This document shows positions 52,033-61,018 of a DNA stretch of 64,000 nt, one piece after another. A program made the translations under genes and the position numbers. The notes beneath the pieces are model-generated. The model worked only from the letters and a program-made list of their open reading frames with translations, was not told where the DNA came from and ran no database searches. The stretch's first letter is position 1. Every line of letters starts with the position of its first letter. Source of the DNA: Flavobacteriales bacterium (GTDB lineage Bacteria; Bacteroidota; Bacteroidia; Flavobacteriales_F; PHOS-HE28); the NCBI GenBank assembly GCA_016718655.1, contig JADKCV010000005.1:62001-126000 (forward strand), in the 5' to 3' direction.

Positions 52033-52994
52033 TTAGCGGCGGCCAAGTAGTCGTTCAATGCACGTTGGACACGTCCGGAAATGTCCTGGGTGTCGGCTGG
52101 TACGAACCGCGTTCCAGTGATCCGCTCGTACAGTTCCACATAGCGGTCCGTCACACTTTGGACGAACGCATCGTCCATGACCGGCACCTCCTGACCTTCC
52201 TTCCCCATGAAGCCACCAGCGATGAGCCACTCACGAACGAATTCCTTGCTCAACTGCTTCTGTCGTTCACCCCTGACCTGACGTTCCTCATACCCATCCG
52301 CATAGAAATACCGGGAACTATCGGGCGTGTGAACCTCATCGATCAACAGGATGCGACCATCCGCTGCCCGTCCGAACTCGTACTTGGTATCCACCAAGAG
52401 CAACCCTCTAGACTCCGCAAGCCTCGTGCCTTCTGCGAATAGTGCGAGGGCATAGCGGCACATGGTCTCCCACTCCGCTTTTGTACAAAGGCCATCTGCC
52501 AGTATCTGTTGTGGTGTGATGTCCTCATCGTGTCCCACATCCGCTTTCGTACTGGGTGTTATGATCGGTGCTGGGAAACGATCGTTCTCCCGGAGGCCCT
52601 CAGGCAGGATGGCACCGCAAAGCGACCGTGCACCGTTCTGATAGGTGCGCCAAGCATGCCCGGCCAGATAGCCACGCACCACCATCTCCACCTTCACCGT
52701 TGAACAGGCCTCCCCGATGACCACATTCGGGTCTGGTGAAGTGGTCGCCCAATTCGGTGCAACATGACGGGTGGCCTGTAACATATGCCAGCTGAGTTGG
52801 CTGAGTACCTGTCCCTTGTGGGGGATGCCCCGTGGTAACACCACATCGAAGGCACTGATGCGGTCGCTGGCCACCAGGATGATGCGGCCATCGGACAAGG
52901 TGTAGACGTCCCGGACCTTACCTCGGTAGACGTTGGAGACCAAGGGATGCACGAATTCGGAGCGTGTTAGCGTTCCGGGCTTTGTAGGCGACAT
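52029..52994 (-). CDS. purC: Phosphoribosylaminoimidazole-succinocarboxamide synthase
   Basis: A 321-residue SAICAR synthase of purine biosynthesis (CAIR + Asp + ATP). Family segments are YRGKVRDVYTL, ILVASDRISAFDVVLP, VEMVVRGYLAGHAWRTY, LLLVDTKYEFG and EVHTPDSSRYFYAD. The length fits the longer bacterial/fungal form. The ATG at 52994 starts at the family N-terminus; the frame is open upstream to 53048. It lies 7 bases downstream of the damaged phoH on the same strand. Confidence 0.95.
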   Translation of the reverse strand: MSPTKPGTLTRSEFVHPLVSNVYRGKVRDVYTLSDGRIILVASDRISAFDVVLPRGIPHKGQVLSQLSWHMLQATRHVAPNWATTSPDPNVVIGEACSTVKVEMVVRGYLAGHAWRTYQNGARSLCGAILPEGLRENDRFPAPIITPSTKADVGHDEDITPQQILADGLCTKAEWETMCRYALALFAEGTRLAESRGLLLVDTKYEFGRAADGRILLIDEVHTPDSSRYFYADGYEERQVRGERQKQLSKEFVREWLIAGGFMGKEGQEVPVMDDAFVQSVTDRYVELYERITGTRFVPADTQDISGRVQRALNDYLAAAN

Positions 52995-53001
52995 GTTCAG
53001 T

Positions 53002-53957
53002 TCAACGGTCGGTGTTGTTCTTCTTCTCGAGTTCCCGGAAAGCACCAAGGACCCGGGTGACCAGTTCGTGGCGGATGACGTCCTTCTCGTCGAGTTCGAT
53101 GACGGTGATCCCCTCGATGTTCCGAAGCATGTTCACCGCTGGCATGAGTCCACTGGGCTGTCGATCGGGCAGGTCCACTTGGGTCACATCACCTGTGATG
53201 ACGAACTTGGCATTGCGCCCCATGCGTGTCAGGAACATCTTGAGTTGCGGAAGTGTGGCGTTCTGCGCTTCATCGAGGATGACGAAAGCATGATCGAGCG
53301 TGCGGCCCCGCATGAACGCCAGAGGGGCGATCTGGATGATCCCTCGTCCAGGTGATCGGCCAGACGCGTGGCGGGGATCATCTCCTTGAGCGCGTCGTAG
53401 AGGGGTTGCAGGTACGGGTCGAGCTTCTCGCGCAGGTCACCTGGCAAGAAACCCAGGTTCTCCCCCGCCTCCACGGCCGGCCTGGTGAGGATGATGCGGC
53501 GCACCTTGCGTTCCTTCAAGGCCTTGACCGCCAAGGCCACTGCCGTGTAGGTCTTACCTGTTCCAGCAGGTCCGATGGCGAACACCATGTCCTGCTCGGC
53601 GACCGCTTTGACCAACTTCTGTTGATTGGCCGTGCGTGCCTTCACTCGGAGCCCGGCATTGCCATAGACCAGCACATCGGCCTCGTCCCCGCTCTCGCCG
53701 CGCTCTCCCGAACCCATGATGTCGTCCAGCACCTTGCGAGGCAATTCATTGAAGCGCTGCACGTGCTGCACAAGTTCTTGGAACCGATCCTCGAACACGG
53801 TGAGCTCCTGTGTGGCTCCGGTGACCTTGATGGTATCACCGCGGGCCACCAGGTTGAGCTTGGGGAACAAGGTGCGGATGATGCGCAGGTTGGAATCGTT
53901 CGCACCCAGCACGTCCACGGGATCCACCCCCGTGATGGTGATCATCTTCTCGATCAA
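53002..53957 (-). pseudogene. phoH: PhoH-like ATPase with a single frameshift
   Basis: PhoH is split over two frames. The first part (53957 to about 53341) has the KH-like N-domain and the ATPase P-loop (IGPAGTGKTYTAVALAV), then RPAVEAGENLGFLPGDL and ATRLADHLDEG. After DEG the frame breaks: the continuation (IIQIAPLAFMRGRTLDH, then VILDEAQNATLPQLKMFLTRMG and GDVTQVDLPDRQPSGL) is in the next frame. One base is missing around 53339-53344 (GAGGG-ATCATCC on the minus strand). Everything else is intact, so this is either a recent mutation or an assembly/read error. The start is a TTG at 53957 by alignment with family N-termini; ATG 53945 is the alternative. Confidence 0.88.
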
Positions 53958-54059
53958 AGTAACATCGCGTTGTTAGGAAGTTGACCGGGAACGCGGTCGG
54001 CGTGGCCGGTAGTTTTGAAGCGTCGAAGGTAGTCCTTGCCAGCGATCCCCCACGTGACC

Positions 54060-54881
54060 ATGGCCATCATCACCCTCACCACCGACATGGGCCTGAAGGA
54101 CCATTATGTTGCCGTGGTGAAAGGTGCGATCCTGAGGCAATTGCCAGGTGCCGTCATTGTCGATGTGAGCCATTCCATACGACCGTTCGACAATGCACAA
54201 GCCGCTTTCGTGCTGCGTAACACCTATCCCGAATTCCCGCGTGGTACGATCCATATCATCGGCGTCAACCCGGAGGCCGACGGCCAAACGCCGCATCTGG
54301 TGGTAAGGCACGATGGCCAGTACTTCATCGGTGCGGACAACGGGATCTTCAGTCTGCTGTTCGACGGCAAGCCACATGAAGCGTTCGAACTGACCATGAA
54401 GATCGAGGACGCCCACGTGACCTTTCCTACCAAGAGCGTGTTCGTCGCCGCGGCATGCCACCTGGCCCGCGGCGGAACCGCCGATGTCATCGGACGCAAG
54501 GTCATCACCATCAAGGAACAGATCGGCTTCCAACCCGCCGTCGACACCGCAAGCATCAGGGGACGTGTCATCCACATCGATGGCTACGGCAACCTCGTGA
54601 CCAACATTCGACGAGCCACCTTGGATGATGTCGGCCGGGGCCGATCACTGCGCATCGGCTTCGCCTCTCCGGAGGACGATATCGTGAAGCTGCATACCAC
54701 TTACAGTGACGTGCCACAGGGCGATCGGGTCGCCTTCTTCAATGCCATGGGCTTGTTGGAGATCGCTGTGAACAAAGGCGTGGAAGGACATGGCGGCGGA
54801 GCATCCCGTCTTTTCGGCGTAACGGTGAACGACCCGGTCCGCGTGGATTTCGAGAACCGGTTGGAACCCGTTGGACGATGA
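54060..54881 (+). CDS. S-adenosyl-L-methionine hydroxide adenosyltransferase family protein (DUF62)
   Basis: A 273-residue protein of the SAM hydroxide adenosyltransferase/DUF62 family, which cleaves S-adenosylmethionine to adenosine and methionine with water. The start ITLTTDMGLKDHYVAVVKGAI, DVSHSIRPFDNAQAAF, GADNGIFSLLF and the C-terminal YGNLVTNI with NGLLEIAVNKG-like end are diagnostic (here MGLLEIAVNKG). The fluorinase relatives lack nothing seen here, but halide chemistry is unlikely in this context. An ATGA overlap joins it to the next gene. Confidence 0.93.
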   Translation: MAIITLTTDMGLKDHYVAVVKGAILRQLPGAVIVDVSHSIRPFDNAQAAFVLRNTYPEFPRGTIHIIGVNPEADGQTPHLVVRHDGQYFIGADNGIFSLLFDGKPHEAFELTMKIEDAHVTFPTKSVFVAAACHLARGGTADVIGRKVITIKEQIGFQPAVDTASIRGRVIHIDGYGNLVTNIRRATLDDVGRGRSLRIGFASPEDDIVKLHTTYSDVPQGDRVAFFNAMGLLEIAVNKGVEGHGGGASRLFGVTVNDPVRVDFENRLEPVGR

Positions 54882-55204
54882 TCATCCGCCTGGTGAAGAT
54901 GACCTTTCGGACGGAGGAGGTCGACCGGTTCCAGGTCCTGTTCCAAGGCTGGGCCCCTAGGATCCGTCGATCCCCAGGCTGCAGATACCTTGAGCTTTGG
55001 CATGACGCCCGGGATCCCCGAGTATTCTTCACCCATAGTCATTGGGACGGCCCTGCCGACCTCGAGCACTACCGCACCTCTGCGGTCTTTTCAGAAGTTT
55101 GGCCGGTGGTAAAGACCATGTTCGATGCCCCGGCCGAAGCGTGGAGTGTGGATGTGGCGTATCGATCGGAGGATGCCCCACCGATCGGCACGGTACTTTC
55201 TTGA
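54878..55204 (+). CDS. Antibiotic biosynthesis monooxygenase-like (ABM) protein
   Basis: A 108-residue ferredoxin-like fold protein. VKMTFRTEEVDRFQVLF and the paired FTHSHWDGPADLEHYRTSAVFSEVW match the ABM domain. Members act as quinol or small-aromatic monooxygenases, or as heme-degrading relatives; the family name does not prove antibiotic synthesis. It overlaps the SAM-hydrolase gene by four bases, so they are co-translated. Substrate unknown. Confidence 0.82.
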   Translation: MIIRLVKMTFRTEEVDRFQVLFQGWAPRIRRSPGCRYLELWHDARDPRVFFTHSHWDGPADLEHYRTSAVFSEVWPVVKTMFDAPAEAWSVDVAYRSEDAPPIGTVLS

Positions 55205-55268
55205 GCAATGAGCCGTTCTCCGGTGGCACATGATGGTGCTGCACGGTGCGATGTGCGATCTTCGTCCC

Positions 55269-56144
55269 ATGAACCGAACGCTCCTGTTCCTCCTCATCCT
55301 GTCACCTTGGATGGCCGTGGCCCAACCCTTGGACGGCACGGCGGCCTTGTCGCGTGCTCGTGCCGCCTACCAGGAGACCCGCTATTCCGACGCGCTCACC
55401 CATGTGGACAGTGCATTGGCCGTGAACGAAGCGGTACCGGGTGGCTACAAACTGCGCGGCGATATCAAGCAACGCCTCTTGGACATGCACGGTGCCCTAC
55501 TGGACTATGTCAGGGCCGAGAAGGTGGATGATTCCGATGCCCGCCTTTTCGTCAGCCGCTCCGCTATCCATGTGACCGAGGGGCGGGTGAAGGAGGCCGT
55601 ACGCGATGCCGACAGGGCGATCGCACTGGACCCCAAGGACGCGGACGCCTGGTACAACCGGGCATGCGCCAACTACATCGGTCAGAACATGGACGGTGCC
55701 CTACGCGACCTGGATCGCTCCTTGGACCTCCGACCCAATGACGCCAATGCGTTGCTCCTGAGGGGTGTTGTGCACGGTGCGCTCTACCATGACCGTGAAG
55801 GGTTGGCCGACCTGGAAGCTGCTTTGGCCCTGGATGCCAGGATCGCAGGAGGGCTCATGAGCCTCGCTGTGCAATTGTTCGAGGCCAAGCGCTACGAGGA
55901 AGCCATCCTGAAATTCACTGAAGTGATCGAAGGGAGTACGACCGAGTTGATGGAAGCACACTACTACCGCGCCGACTGTCATTACGCACTGGAGGACAAG
56001 GATGCCGCCTGCAAGGATTGGCGAGCAGCCGGGGAACTTGGTGACAAGGACGCACAATTCATCGTGCGGAACTACTGCAACACCGATGCCGACAAGATCC
56101 CGCGCAAACCCCAGAAGCAGCGCAAGTCGGTGATCGAGTTCTGA
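55269..56144 (+). CDS. Exported TPR protein
   Basis: A 291-residue protein with a signal peptide (LFLLILSPWMAVAQ). Six or so TPR units follow, clear in AVRDADRAIALDPKDADAWYNRACA, ALRDLDRSLDLRPNDANALLLRG and EAILKFTEVIEGSTTELMEAHYYRADC, and the end is basic (RKPQKQRKSVIEF). It is probably a periplasmic interaction protein. The ATG at 55269 is chosen over 55230 because it starts the signal peptide. Confidence 0.85.
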   Translation: MNRTLLFLLILSPWMAVAQPLDGTAALSRARAAYQETRYSDALTHVDSALAVNEAVPGGYKLRGDIKQRLLDMHGALLDYVRAEKVDDSDARLFVSRSAIHVTEGRVKEAVRDADRAIALDPKDADAWYNRACANYIGQNMDGALRDLDRSLDLRPNDANALLLRGVVHGALYHDREGLADLEAALALDARIAGGLMSLAVQLFEAKRYEEAILKFTEVIEGSTTELMEAHYYRADCHYALEDKDAACKDWRAAGELGDKDAQFIVRNYCNTDADKIPRKPQKQRKSVIEF

Positions 56145-56256
56145 TCCGCCTTCGCTGCCATTGGGAATGCCACCCATCCGATCCGTGTCCCTTGCTTCGC
56201 GAGGAACGGTACGAAGCGATGGGTGTGTGTAAAGTATCTTGGCGCCCGTTTCCCGT

Positions 56257-56985
56257 ATGCGTTCACTCATCACCAAAGAGATCAAGGGGTTCCTGGGCTC
56301 ATTGATCGGCCACATCGTCATCGTGGTCTTCCTGCTCATCACAGGTCTCTTTCTGTGGGTCTTTCCCGATAACATCCTGGATCAAGGTTATGCGGACCTT
56401 GGACCGCTCTTCTTCATGGCCCCGTGGGTGTTCCTCTTCTTGGTCCCTGCGGTCACCATGAGGAGTTTCAGTGAGGAACGACGTACGGGTACCTTGGAGA
56501 TCCTCCTGACCAAGCCGCTGACCGAAACCCAGATCGTATTGGCCAAGTATATCGCTTGTCTTGTTCTCGTGATCGTGGCTTTGACCCCCACGTTGATCTA
56601 TTGGTACACGCTCCATGACCTTGCCATTCCCAAGGGGAACCTGGATAACGGTGGTATCCTTGGCTCCTATGCAGGTTTGTTGTTGTTGGCCGCCTGCTTC
56701 GTTGCGATCGGCACGTTCGCATCCGCCCTCACAGAGAACCAGATCGTAGCCTTCCTGGTGGCTGTGTTCCTTTGCTTCTTCCTTTACATGGGGTTCGACC
56801 TGATCGCCAGTTACAGTACGTTCGGCGGTGCCGAAGGCACCATACGAAGTATCGGCATCCAAGAGCATTACTTGAGTATGAGCCGAGGTGTGATCGACCT
56901 GCAGGATGCGCTCTACTTTGTTTGTATGATGGCGTTCTTCCTCCTGCTCACCCGGGCCGCGCTCCAAAGTCGGACCTGGTCATGA
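56257..56985 (+). CDS. gldF: Gliding motility ABC transporter permease GldF
   Basis: A 242-residue ABC-2 type permease with six predicted membrane helices (for example IGHIVIVVFLLITGLFLWVF, WVFLFLVPAVTMRSF and ACFVAIGTFASALTENQIVAF). It has the EERRTGTLEILLTKPLTETQIVLAKY loop typical of GldF/NosY-type permeases. With GldG and the ATPase GldA (not in this window) it forms a transporter needed for gliding in Flavobacterium. TATCTTG at 56235-56241 may be the -7 box. The ATGA overlap couples it to gldG. Confidence 0.9.
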   Translation: MRSLITKEIKGFLGSLIGHIVIVVFLLITGLFLWVFPDNILDQGYADLGPLFFMAPWVFLFLVPAVTMRSFSEERRTGTLEILLTKPLTETQIVLAKYIACLVLVIVALTPTLIYWYTLHDLAIPKGNLDNGGILGSYAGLLLLAACFVAIGTFASALTENQIVAFLVAVFLCFFLYMGFDLIASYSTFGGAEGTIRSIGIQEHYLSMSRGVIDLQDALYFVCMMAFFLLLTRAALQSRTWS

Positions 56986-58730
56986 AGCGGATCCAACGGC
57001 AAACGAAGGGCAGGCGCGTGGGCGATCTGTTGGAATTGGTGCTCGGAACAGTGCTCCTGCTTCTGATCCTCTATATCGGAACTTTCATTCGAGCGCGCTG
57101 GGACCTTACGAGCGAGAAGCGCTATACACTGACGCCGGCCACGAAGGAATTGGTCACCGGGTTGGAGGATGAGGTGTTCGTCAAGGTGTTCCTGAGCGGT
57201 GAATTGCCTGCCGATCTCGAACGCTTGTCCAGAGCGATGCGCGATCTACTGGACGAGATGCGTGTCCACCAACCGGACCGCATCAACTACGCGTTCGTGG
57301 ACCCCAATGCGAGCCCCGACCAGAAGACCCGGGATGAGGTGTACGACGATCTGCAGAAGCAGGGTCTCACCTACAGCAGCATCAGGCTCAGGGAGAAAGG
57401 GGCCTACACCGAACGCATCGTATTCCCGGGAGCGCTCATCACGTACCGGGAGCGGGTCGTTCCCGTACAACTGCTCAAAACACAGCTACGGGCGCCGGAT
57501 GCGGACATGGTGAACCGCTCGATCAACAACCTGGAGTACGAGATGGCAAGCGCCATTCGCAAGGTGACGGCCGCACGGAAGTCGCGGGTCGCATTCCTGG
57601 AGGGACATGGGGAGCTCGATCCGCTCAGGGTGATGGATGTGACCAAGGCGCTGGAAGAACACTACAGTGTCGGAAGGGTCAGGATCGACGGCCGCATCGA
57701 TGCCTTGAGCAGTAAGCCCCCCGGCATGAACAAGCGGGTGAACGAATTCGAGGCCTTGATCATCGCCAAGCCTGATAGCGTGTTCAGCGATCGGGACCGG
57801 TACGTGCTGGACCAATACGTGATGAACGGGGGCAAGGTGTTATGGCTCGTGGACGCGATGAACGCCAACTTGGATAGTCTCCGCAAGAACCAATTCTCCA
57901 TCGCTGTGCCCTTGGAGCAGGGTGTGCATGAGCTCCTCTTCAGCTATGGTGTGCGCATCAACAACGACCTTGTCCTCGACCGGAGCTGCGGCCCTATCGA
58001 GATCTACACGCAACCTTATGGAAATCAACGGAAACTCGAACGCTTCCCGTGGTATTTCGAGCCGGTCAGCATGCCCCAGGTCAAGCACCCCATCGTGTCC
58101 AATATCGACCCTGTCCATTTCCGGTTCGCCAGCAGTTTGGATACGATCGGCACCGATGGAGTGAAGAAGACGATCCTCCTCACCACCTCCCCCTATAGCT
58201 ACGCGCAACGCAACCCCGTTCGGATCAGCCTGAACATGGTGGAATCCAACATGGGTTTCGAACAGCGGAGCACGCCTTTCCTCCCGCTGGCCGTGTTACT
58301 GGAGGGCGAGTTCTCCTCCGCCTATTCCGACAGGCTTCCCGTAGCCTTCCGAGGAAGTGAGGACGTTGCCTTCCGTGAACGGAGCCCGAGGACGGCACAG
58401 ATCGTCATCGGTGATGGGGATGTGATCCTCAATCGGGTGGATGATGCCAAAGGGATGTACTATACCCTTGGGTTCGACCGCTACTCGAACGCCAAGATCT
58501 ATGGGAACAGGGAACTGATCATCAATGCCATGAACTACCTCTTGGACGACAAGAGCCTGATCAGCATCCGGTCACGGGAGATCACCCTCAGGCAACTGGA
58601 CCCTCAACGTATCGAGCGCGAACGGACAGGCATCCAAGTGTTCAACGTGGTGCTTCCGCTGGTGCTGTCCATAGCTGGTGGTCTGCTGTTCCACATCGTC
58701 CGTCGTCGCCGATACCGCTCCGCCGCATGA
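56982..58730 (+). CDS. gldG: Gliding motility-associated ABC transporter substrate-binding protein GldG
   Basis: A 582-residue membrane-anchored protein. A first helix (LGTVLLLLILYIGTFI), then the ABC_transp_aux domain (SEKRYTLTPATKELVTGLEDEVFVKVFLSGELP), then the large extracytoplasmic domain (VAFLEGHGELD, YVLDQYVMNGGKVLWLVD). It ends in a C-terminal helix (VFNVVLPLVLSIAGGLLFHIV) before a basic RRRRY end. This is the standard GldG order. It overlaps gldF upstream and a DUF4340-like gene downstream. Confidence 0.9.
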   Translation: MKRIQRQTKGRRVGDLLELVLGTVLLLLILYIGTFIRARWDLTSEKRYTLTPATKELVTGLEDEVFVKVFLSGELPADLERLSRAMRDLLDEMRVHQPDRINYAFVDPNASPDQKTRDEVYDDLQKQGLTYSSIRLREKGAYTERIVFPGALITYRERVVPVQLLKTQLRAPDADMVNRSINNLEYEMASAIRKVTAARKSRVAFLEGHGELDPLRVMDVTKALEEHYSVGRVRIDGRIDALSSKPPGMNKRVNEFEALIIAKPDSVFSDRDRYVLDQYVMNGGKVLWLVDAMNANLDSLRKNQFSIAVPLEQGVHELLFSYGVRINNDLVLDRSCGPIEIYTQPYGNQRKLERFPWYFEPVSMPQVKHPIVSNIDPVHFRFASSLDTIGTDGVKKTILLTTSPYSYAQRNPVRISLNMVESNMGFEQRSTPFLPLAVLLEGEFSSAYSDRLPVAFRGSEDVAFRERSPRTAQIVIGDGDVILNRVDDAKGMYYTLGFDRYSNAKIYGNRELIINAMNYLLDDKSLISIRSREITLRQLDPQRIERERTGIQVFNVVLPLVLSIAGGLLFHIVRRRRYRSAA

Positions 58731-59740
58731 AACGCAAGATCACCCTGCTATTGGTCGTTCTCGGACTGGCCGCACTGGCCCTGTGGTTGAAGCAGCGTTC
58801 CGCTCCCACCTCGTTGGATGCACCGCTATCCGATTTCGCGATCACCGATACGGCCAGCGTGGACCGGATCTTCATCTCGGACGTATCCGGGAATTCCATA
58901 GACCTCCGTCGCAACGGCATGGAATGGACCGTGAACGGCACCTACCCGGCCAAGAATTCGGATGTGCATCTGCTCTTGGCCACCTTCAAGCGCATCGAGG
59001 TGCGGAGCCCGGTGAGCAAGAAGGCCCAGGCCACAGCGTTACGGTTCATGGCTGCCGGTGCCAAGCGTGTGGAGATATACCAAGGAGGGAAAGTGCCTGA
59101 AAAGGTCTGGATCGTCGGGCACGCCACCAAGGAAAGCCTTGGCACCTACATGGTGCTTGAACTGCCGGACAAAGGTCGAAGCAGTGCTCCTTTCATCATG
59201 GGCATGAGCGGTTTCACCGGTATCCTGAACTCCAGGTTCCGGACAGAGCTGGACACCTGGCGTAGCACCCGCGTGTGGAACATCGTTGACCCGTATGAAT
59301 TGGCCAGGGTCGAGGTGGACCTGCCCAAAGGCCCGGGCAGCCCTTACCGGATCGAGCACCGCGAAGATCGCAAGGTCCGACTGCTGGATGGCGCCAATAA
59401 GCCTTTGCCCACGGATAGTACCGTGCTCAACATGGTACTCCGTTCCTTCAAAGGATTGCACTACGAGGCCATTGAACGCCGTATGAAAGGAACGAAGCGG
59501 GATTCCTTGCTGGCAGCTACTCCCGACCAGGTCGTGCGCACCTTCGACCGCAGTGGCACACGAACCGAGGCCAAGTTCTGGTTCATGCCATACACCGGCG
59601 TGGTGGACACCACATTGGCCTACCAGCCTGATCACGACCCCATTCGGATGTACGCCTTGGTGGAGGACAGCCTGGTCGTGGTGGTCCAGCGTGCTGTGTT
59701 CGACCCGATACTGCAACCAGCGGAGAACCTGCTTCCCTAA
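58727..59740 (+). CDS. DUF4340-like membrane-anchored protein
   Basis: A 337-residue protein with one N-terminal membrane helix (ITLLLVVLGLAALALWL) and an extracytoplasmic beta-rich region containing SVDRIFISD and MEWTVNGTYPAKNSDVHLLLATFKRIEV. DUF4340 proteins commonly sit next to GldG-type auxiliary domains and may form part of the same complex. It overlaps gldG by four bases (ATGA), so the three genes form one operon. Function is not established. Confidence 0.8.
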   Translation: MKRKITLLLVVLGLAALALWLKQRSAPTSLDAPLSDFAITDTASVDRIFISDVSGNSIDLRRNGMEWTVNGTYPAKNSDVHLLLATFKRIEVRSPVSKKAQATALRFMAAGAKRVEIYQGGKVPEKVWIVGHATKESLGTYMVLELPDKGRSSAPFIMGMSGFTGILNSRFRTELDTWRSTRVWNIVDPYELARVEVDLPKGPGSPYRIEHREDRKVRLLDGANKPLPTDSTVLNMVLRSFKGLHYEAIERRMKGTKRDSLLAATPDQVVRTFDRSGTRTEAKFWFMPYTGVVDTTLAYQPDHDPIRMYALVEDSLVVVVQRAVFDPILQPAENLLP

Positions 59741-59761
59741 GGATCCATGGACCTCCGATCC

Positions 59762-59770
59762 TGTGGATAA
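59762..59770 (-). promoter_or_regulatory. Perfect DnaA box upstream of dnaN
   Basis: TGTGGATAA on the + strand is TTATCCACA on the minus strand, the strict DnaA-box consensus. It lies in the 114-base dnaN leader, 85 bases before the ATG and 50 bases upstream of the TAACTTTG box. No second perfect box is visible nearby, so this is more likely DnaA control of dnaN than an origin. Confidence 0.55.
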
Positions 59771-59819
59771 CCCCCCCTTTCTGTTGAAAAGTGCATCCCG
59801 ATGCGCTGGGGTGCCCGGC

Positions 59820-59827
59820 TAACTTTG
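59820..59827 (+). promoter_or_regulatory. -7 promoter element of dnaN (TAACTTTG)
   Basis: Exact TAnnTTTG match 27 bases before the dnaN ATG at 59855. No TTG at the proper -33 distance was found, so strength is uncertain. Confidence 0.5.
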
Positions 59828-59854
59828 CCCGACTTAAAACGACCGTCATCACCG

Positions 59855-60976
59855 ATGAAATTCATCGTATCCAGTACCTCGCTGCTCAAGCAGCTACAGC
59901 TCCTTCAAGGCGTCCTGGCCAGCAGTAACACCTTGCCCATCCTCGACAACTTCCTGTTCGAGATCGACGGCAAACAGATGACCGTTACCGCTAGCGATCT
60001 GGAGACGACGATCACCGCCACCATGGCCGTTGAGGCCAAGGACAAGGGGAGTGTCGCCATTCCGGCCCGACTTCTGCTGGACACGCTCAAGGCCTTCCCA
60101 GAGCAGCCGCTCACCTTCACCATCGACGGAAAGCACCATGGTGTGGAGATCAATAGCGAACAAGGCAAGTACAAGATGACCGGTTTCAATGGGGCGGAGT
60201 TCCCCAAGAGCCCTTCGTTGGAGGATCCTACAGCCTTGGTCATGCCAGCGGGCACCCTTGCCGCCGCCATCAACAAGACCCTCTTCGCCACCGGGAATGA
60301 TGACCTGCGACCGGTGATGAGCGGGATCTTCTTCGAATTGAGCACGGAGAGCGTCTGCTTCGTGGCCACCGATGCGCATAAACTGGTCCGGTACAAGCGA
60401 ACCGATGTTCAAGCTCCTCGCTCTGCATCGTTCATCGTTCCCAAGAAGCCGCTCAACCTGCTCAAGAACACCTTGGCGGCCACGAATGCCGAGGTCACCG
60501 TGGAGTTCAACGAGAACAACGCTGCATTCAAGTTCGATAACACCGTACTGGTATGCCGGTTGATCGATGGAAAGTATCCGAACTATGAGGCGGTCATTCC
60601 AAAGACCAACCCCAACAAACTCACCATCGACCGGGGCACCTTCCTGAGTTCCATCCGACGGGTGAGCATCTTTGCCAACAAGACCACCCACCAAGTGCGG
60701 CTGCATATCAACGGCAGCCAGCTCACCATCAGTGCAGAGGACCTCGACTTCGCCAATGAGGCGAATGAGAAGCTCACATGCGCTTATGAAGGGGAAGAGA
60801 TCACCATCGGCTTCAATTCCCGATTCCTGATGGACATGCTCAATAACCTGAACACGGAGCATGTGCTGCTTGAGATGAGCGCCCCGAACCGCGCGGGTAT
60901 CCTACTACCCGGCGAGCCGGGAGAAGTGGGCGAGGATGTGTTGATGTTGGTGATGCCCGTGATGTTGAACAACTGA
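59855..60976 (+). CDS. dnaN: DNA polymerase III beta subunit (sliding clamp)
   Basis: A 373-residue beta clamp of three repeated domains, dimerising around DNA to hold polymerase III. MKFIVSSTSLLKQLQLLQGVLASSNTLPIL, ASDLETTITATM, FVATDAHKLVRYKR and the C-terminal VLMLVMPVMLNN (clamp-partner pocket residues LxM.M) are diagnostic. It is not next to dnaA or recF here. It carries its own promoter box and a DnaA box upstream. The ATG at 59855 is the family start. Confidence 0.96.
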   Translation: MKFIVSSTSLLKQLQLLQGVLASSNTLPILDNFLFEIDGKQMTVTASDLETTITATMAVEAKDKGSVAIPARLLLDTLKAFPEQPLTFTIDGKHHGVEINSEQGKYKMTGFNGAEFPKSPSLEDPTALVMPAGTLAAAINKTLFATGNDDLRPVMSGIFFELSTESVCFVATDAHKLVRYKRTDVQAPRSASFIVPKKPLNLLKNTLAATNAEVTVEFNENNAAFKFDNTVLVCRLIDGKYPNYEAVIPKTNPNKLTIDRGTFLSSIRRVSIFANKTTHQVRLHINGSQLTISAEDLDFANEANEKLTCAYEGEEITIGFNSRFLMDMLNNLNTEHVLLEMSAPNRAGILLPGEPGEVGEDVLMLVMPVMLNN

Positions 60977-61018
60977 TCGGCACGCTGTTCGCAACACGAC
61001 CTCTGAACGCACCAGGAC

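Noticed and set aside
54060..54881. Possible fluorinase/chlorinase
   Set aside because: It belongs to the same superfamily, but the gene has the ordinary DUF62 hydroxide adenosyltransferase look and no halogen-metabolism neighbours. Plain SAM hydrolysis is the simpler call.
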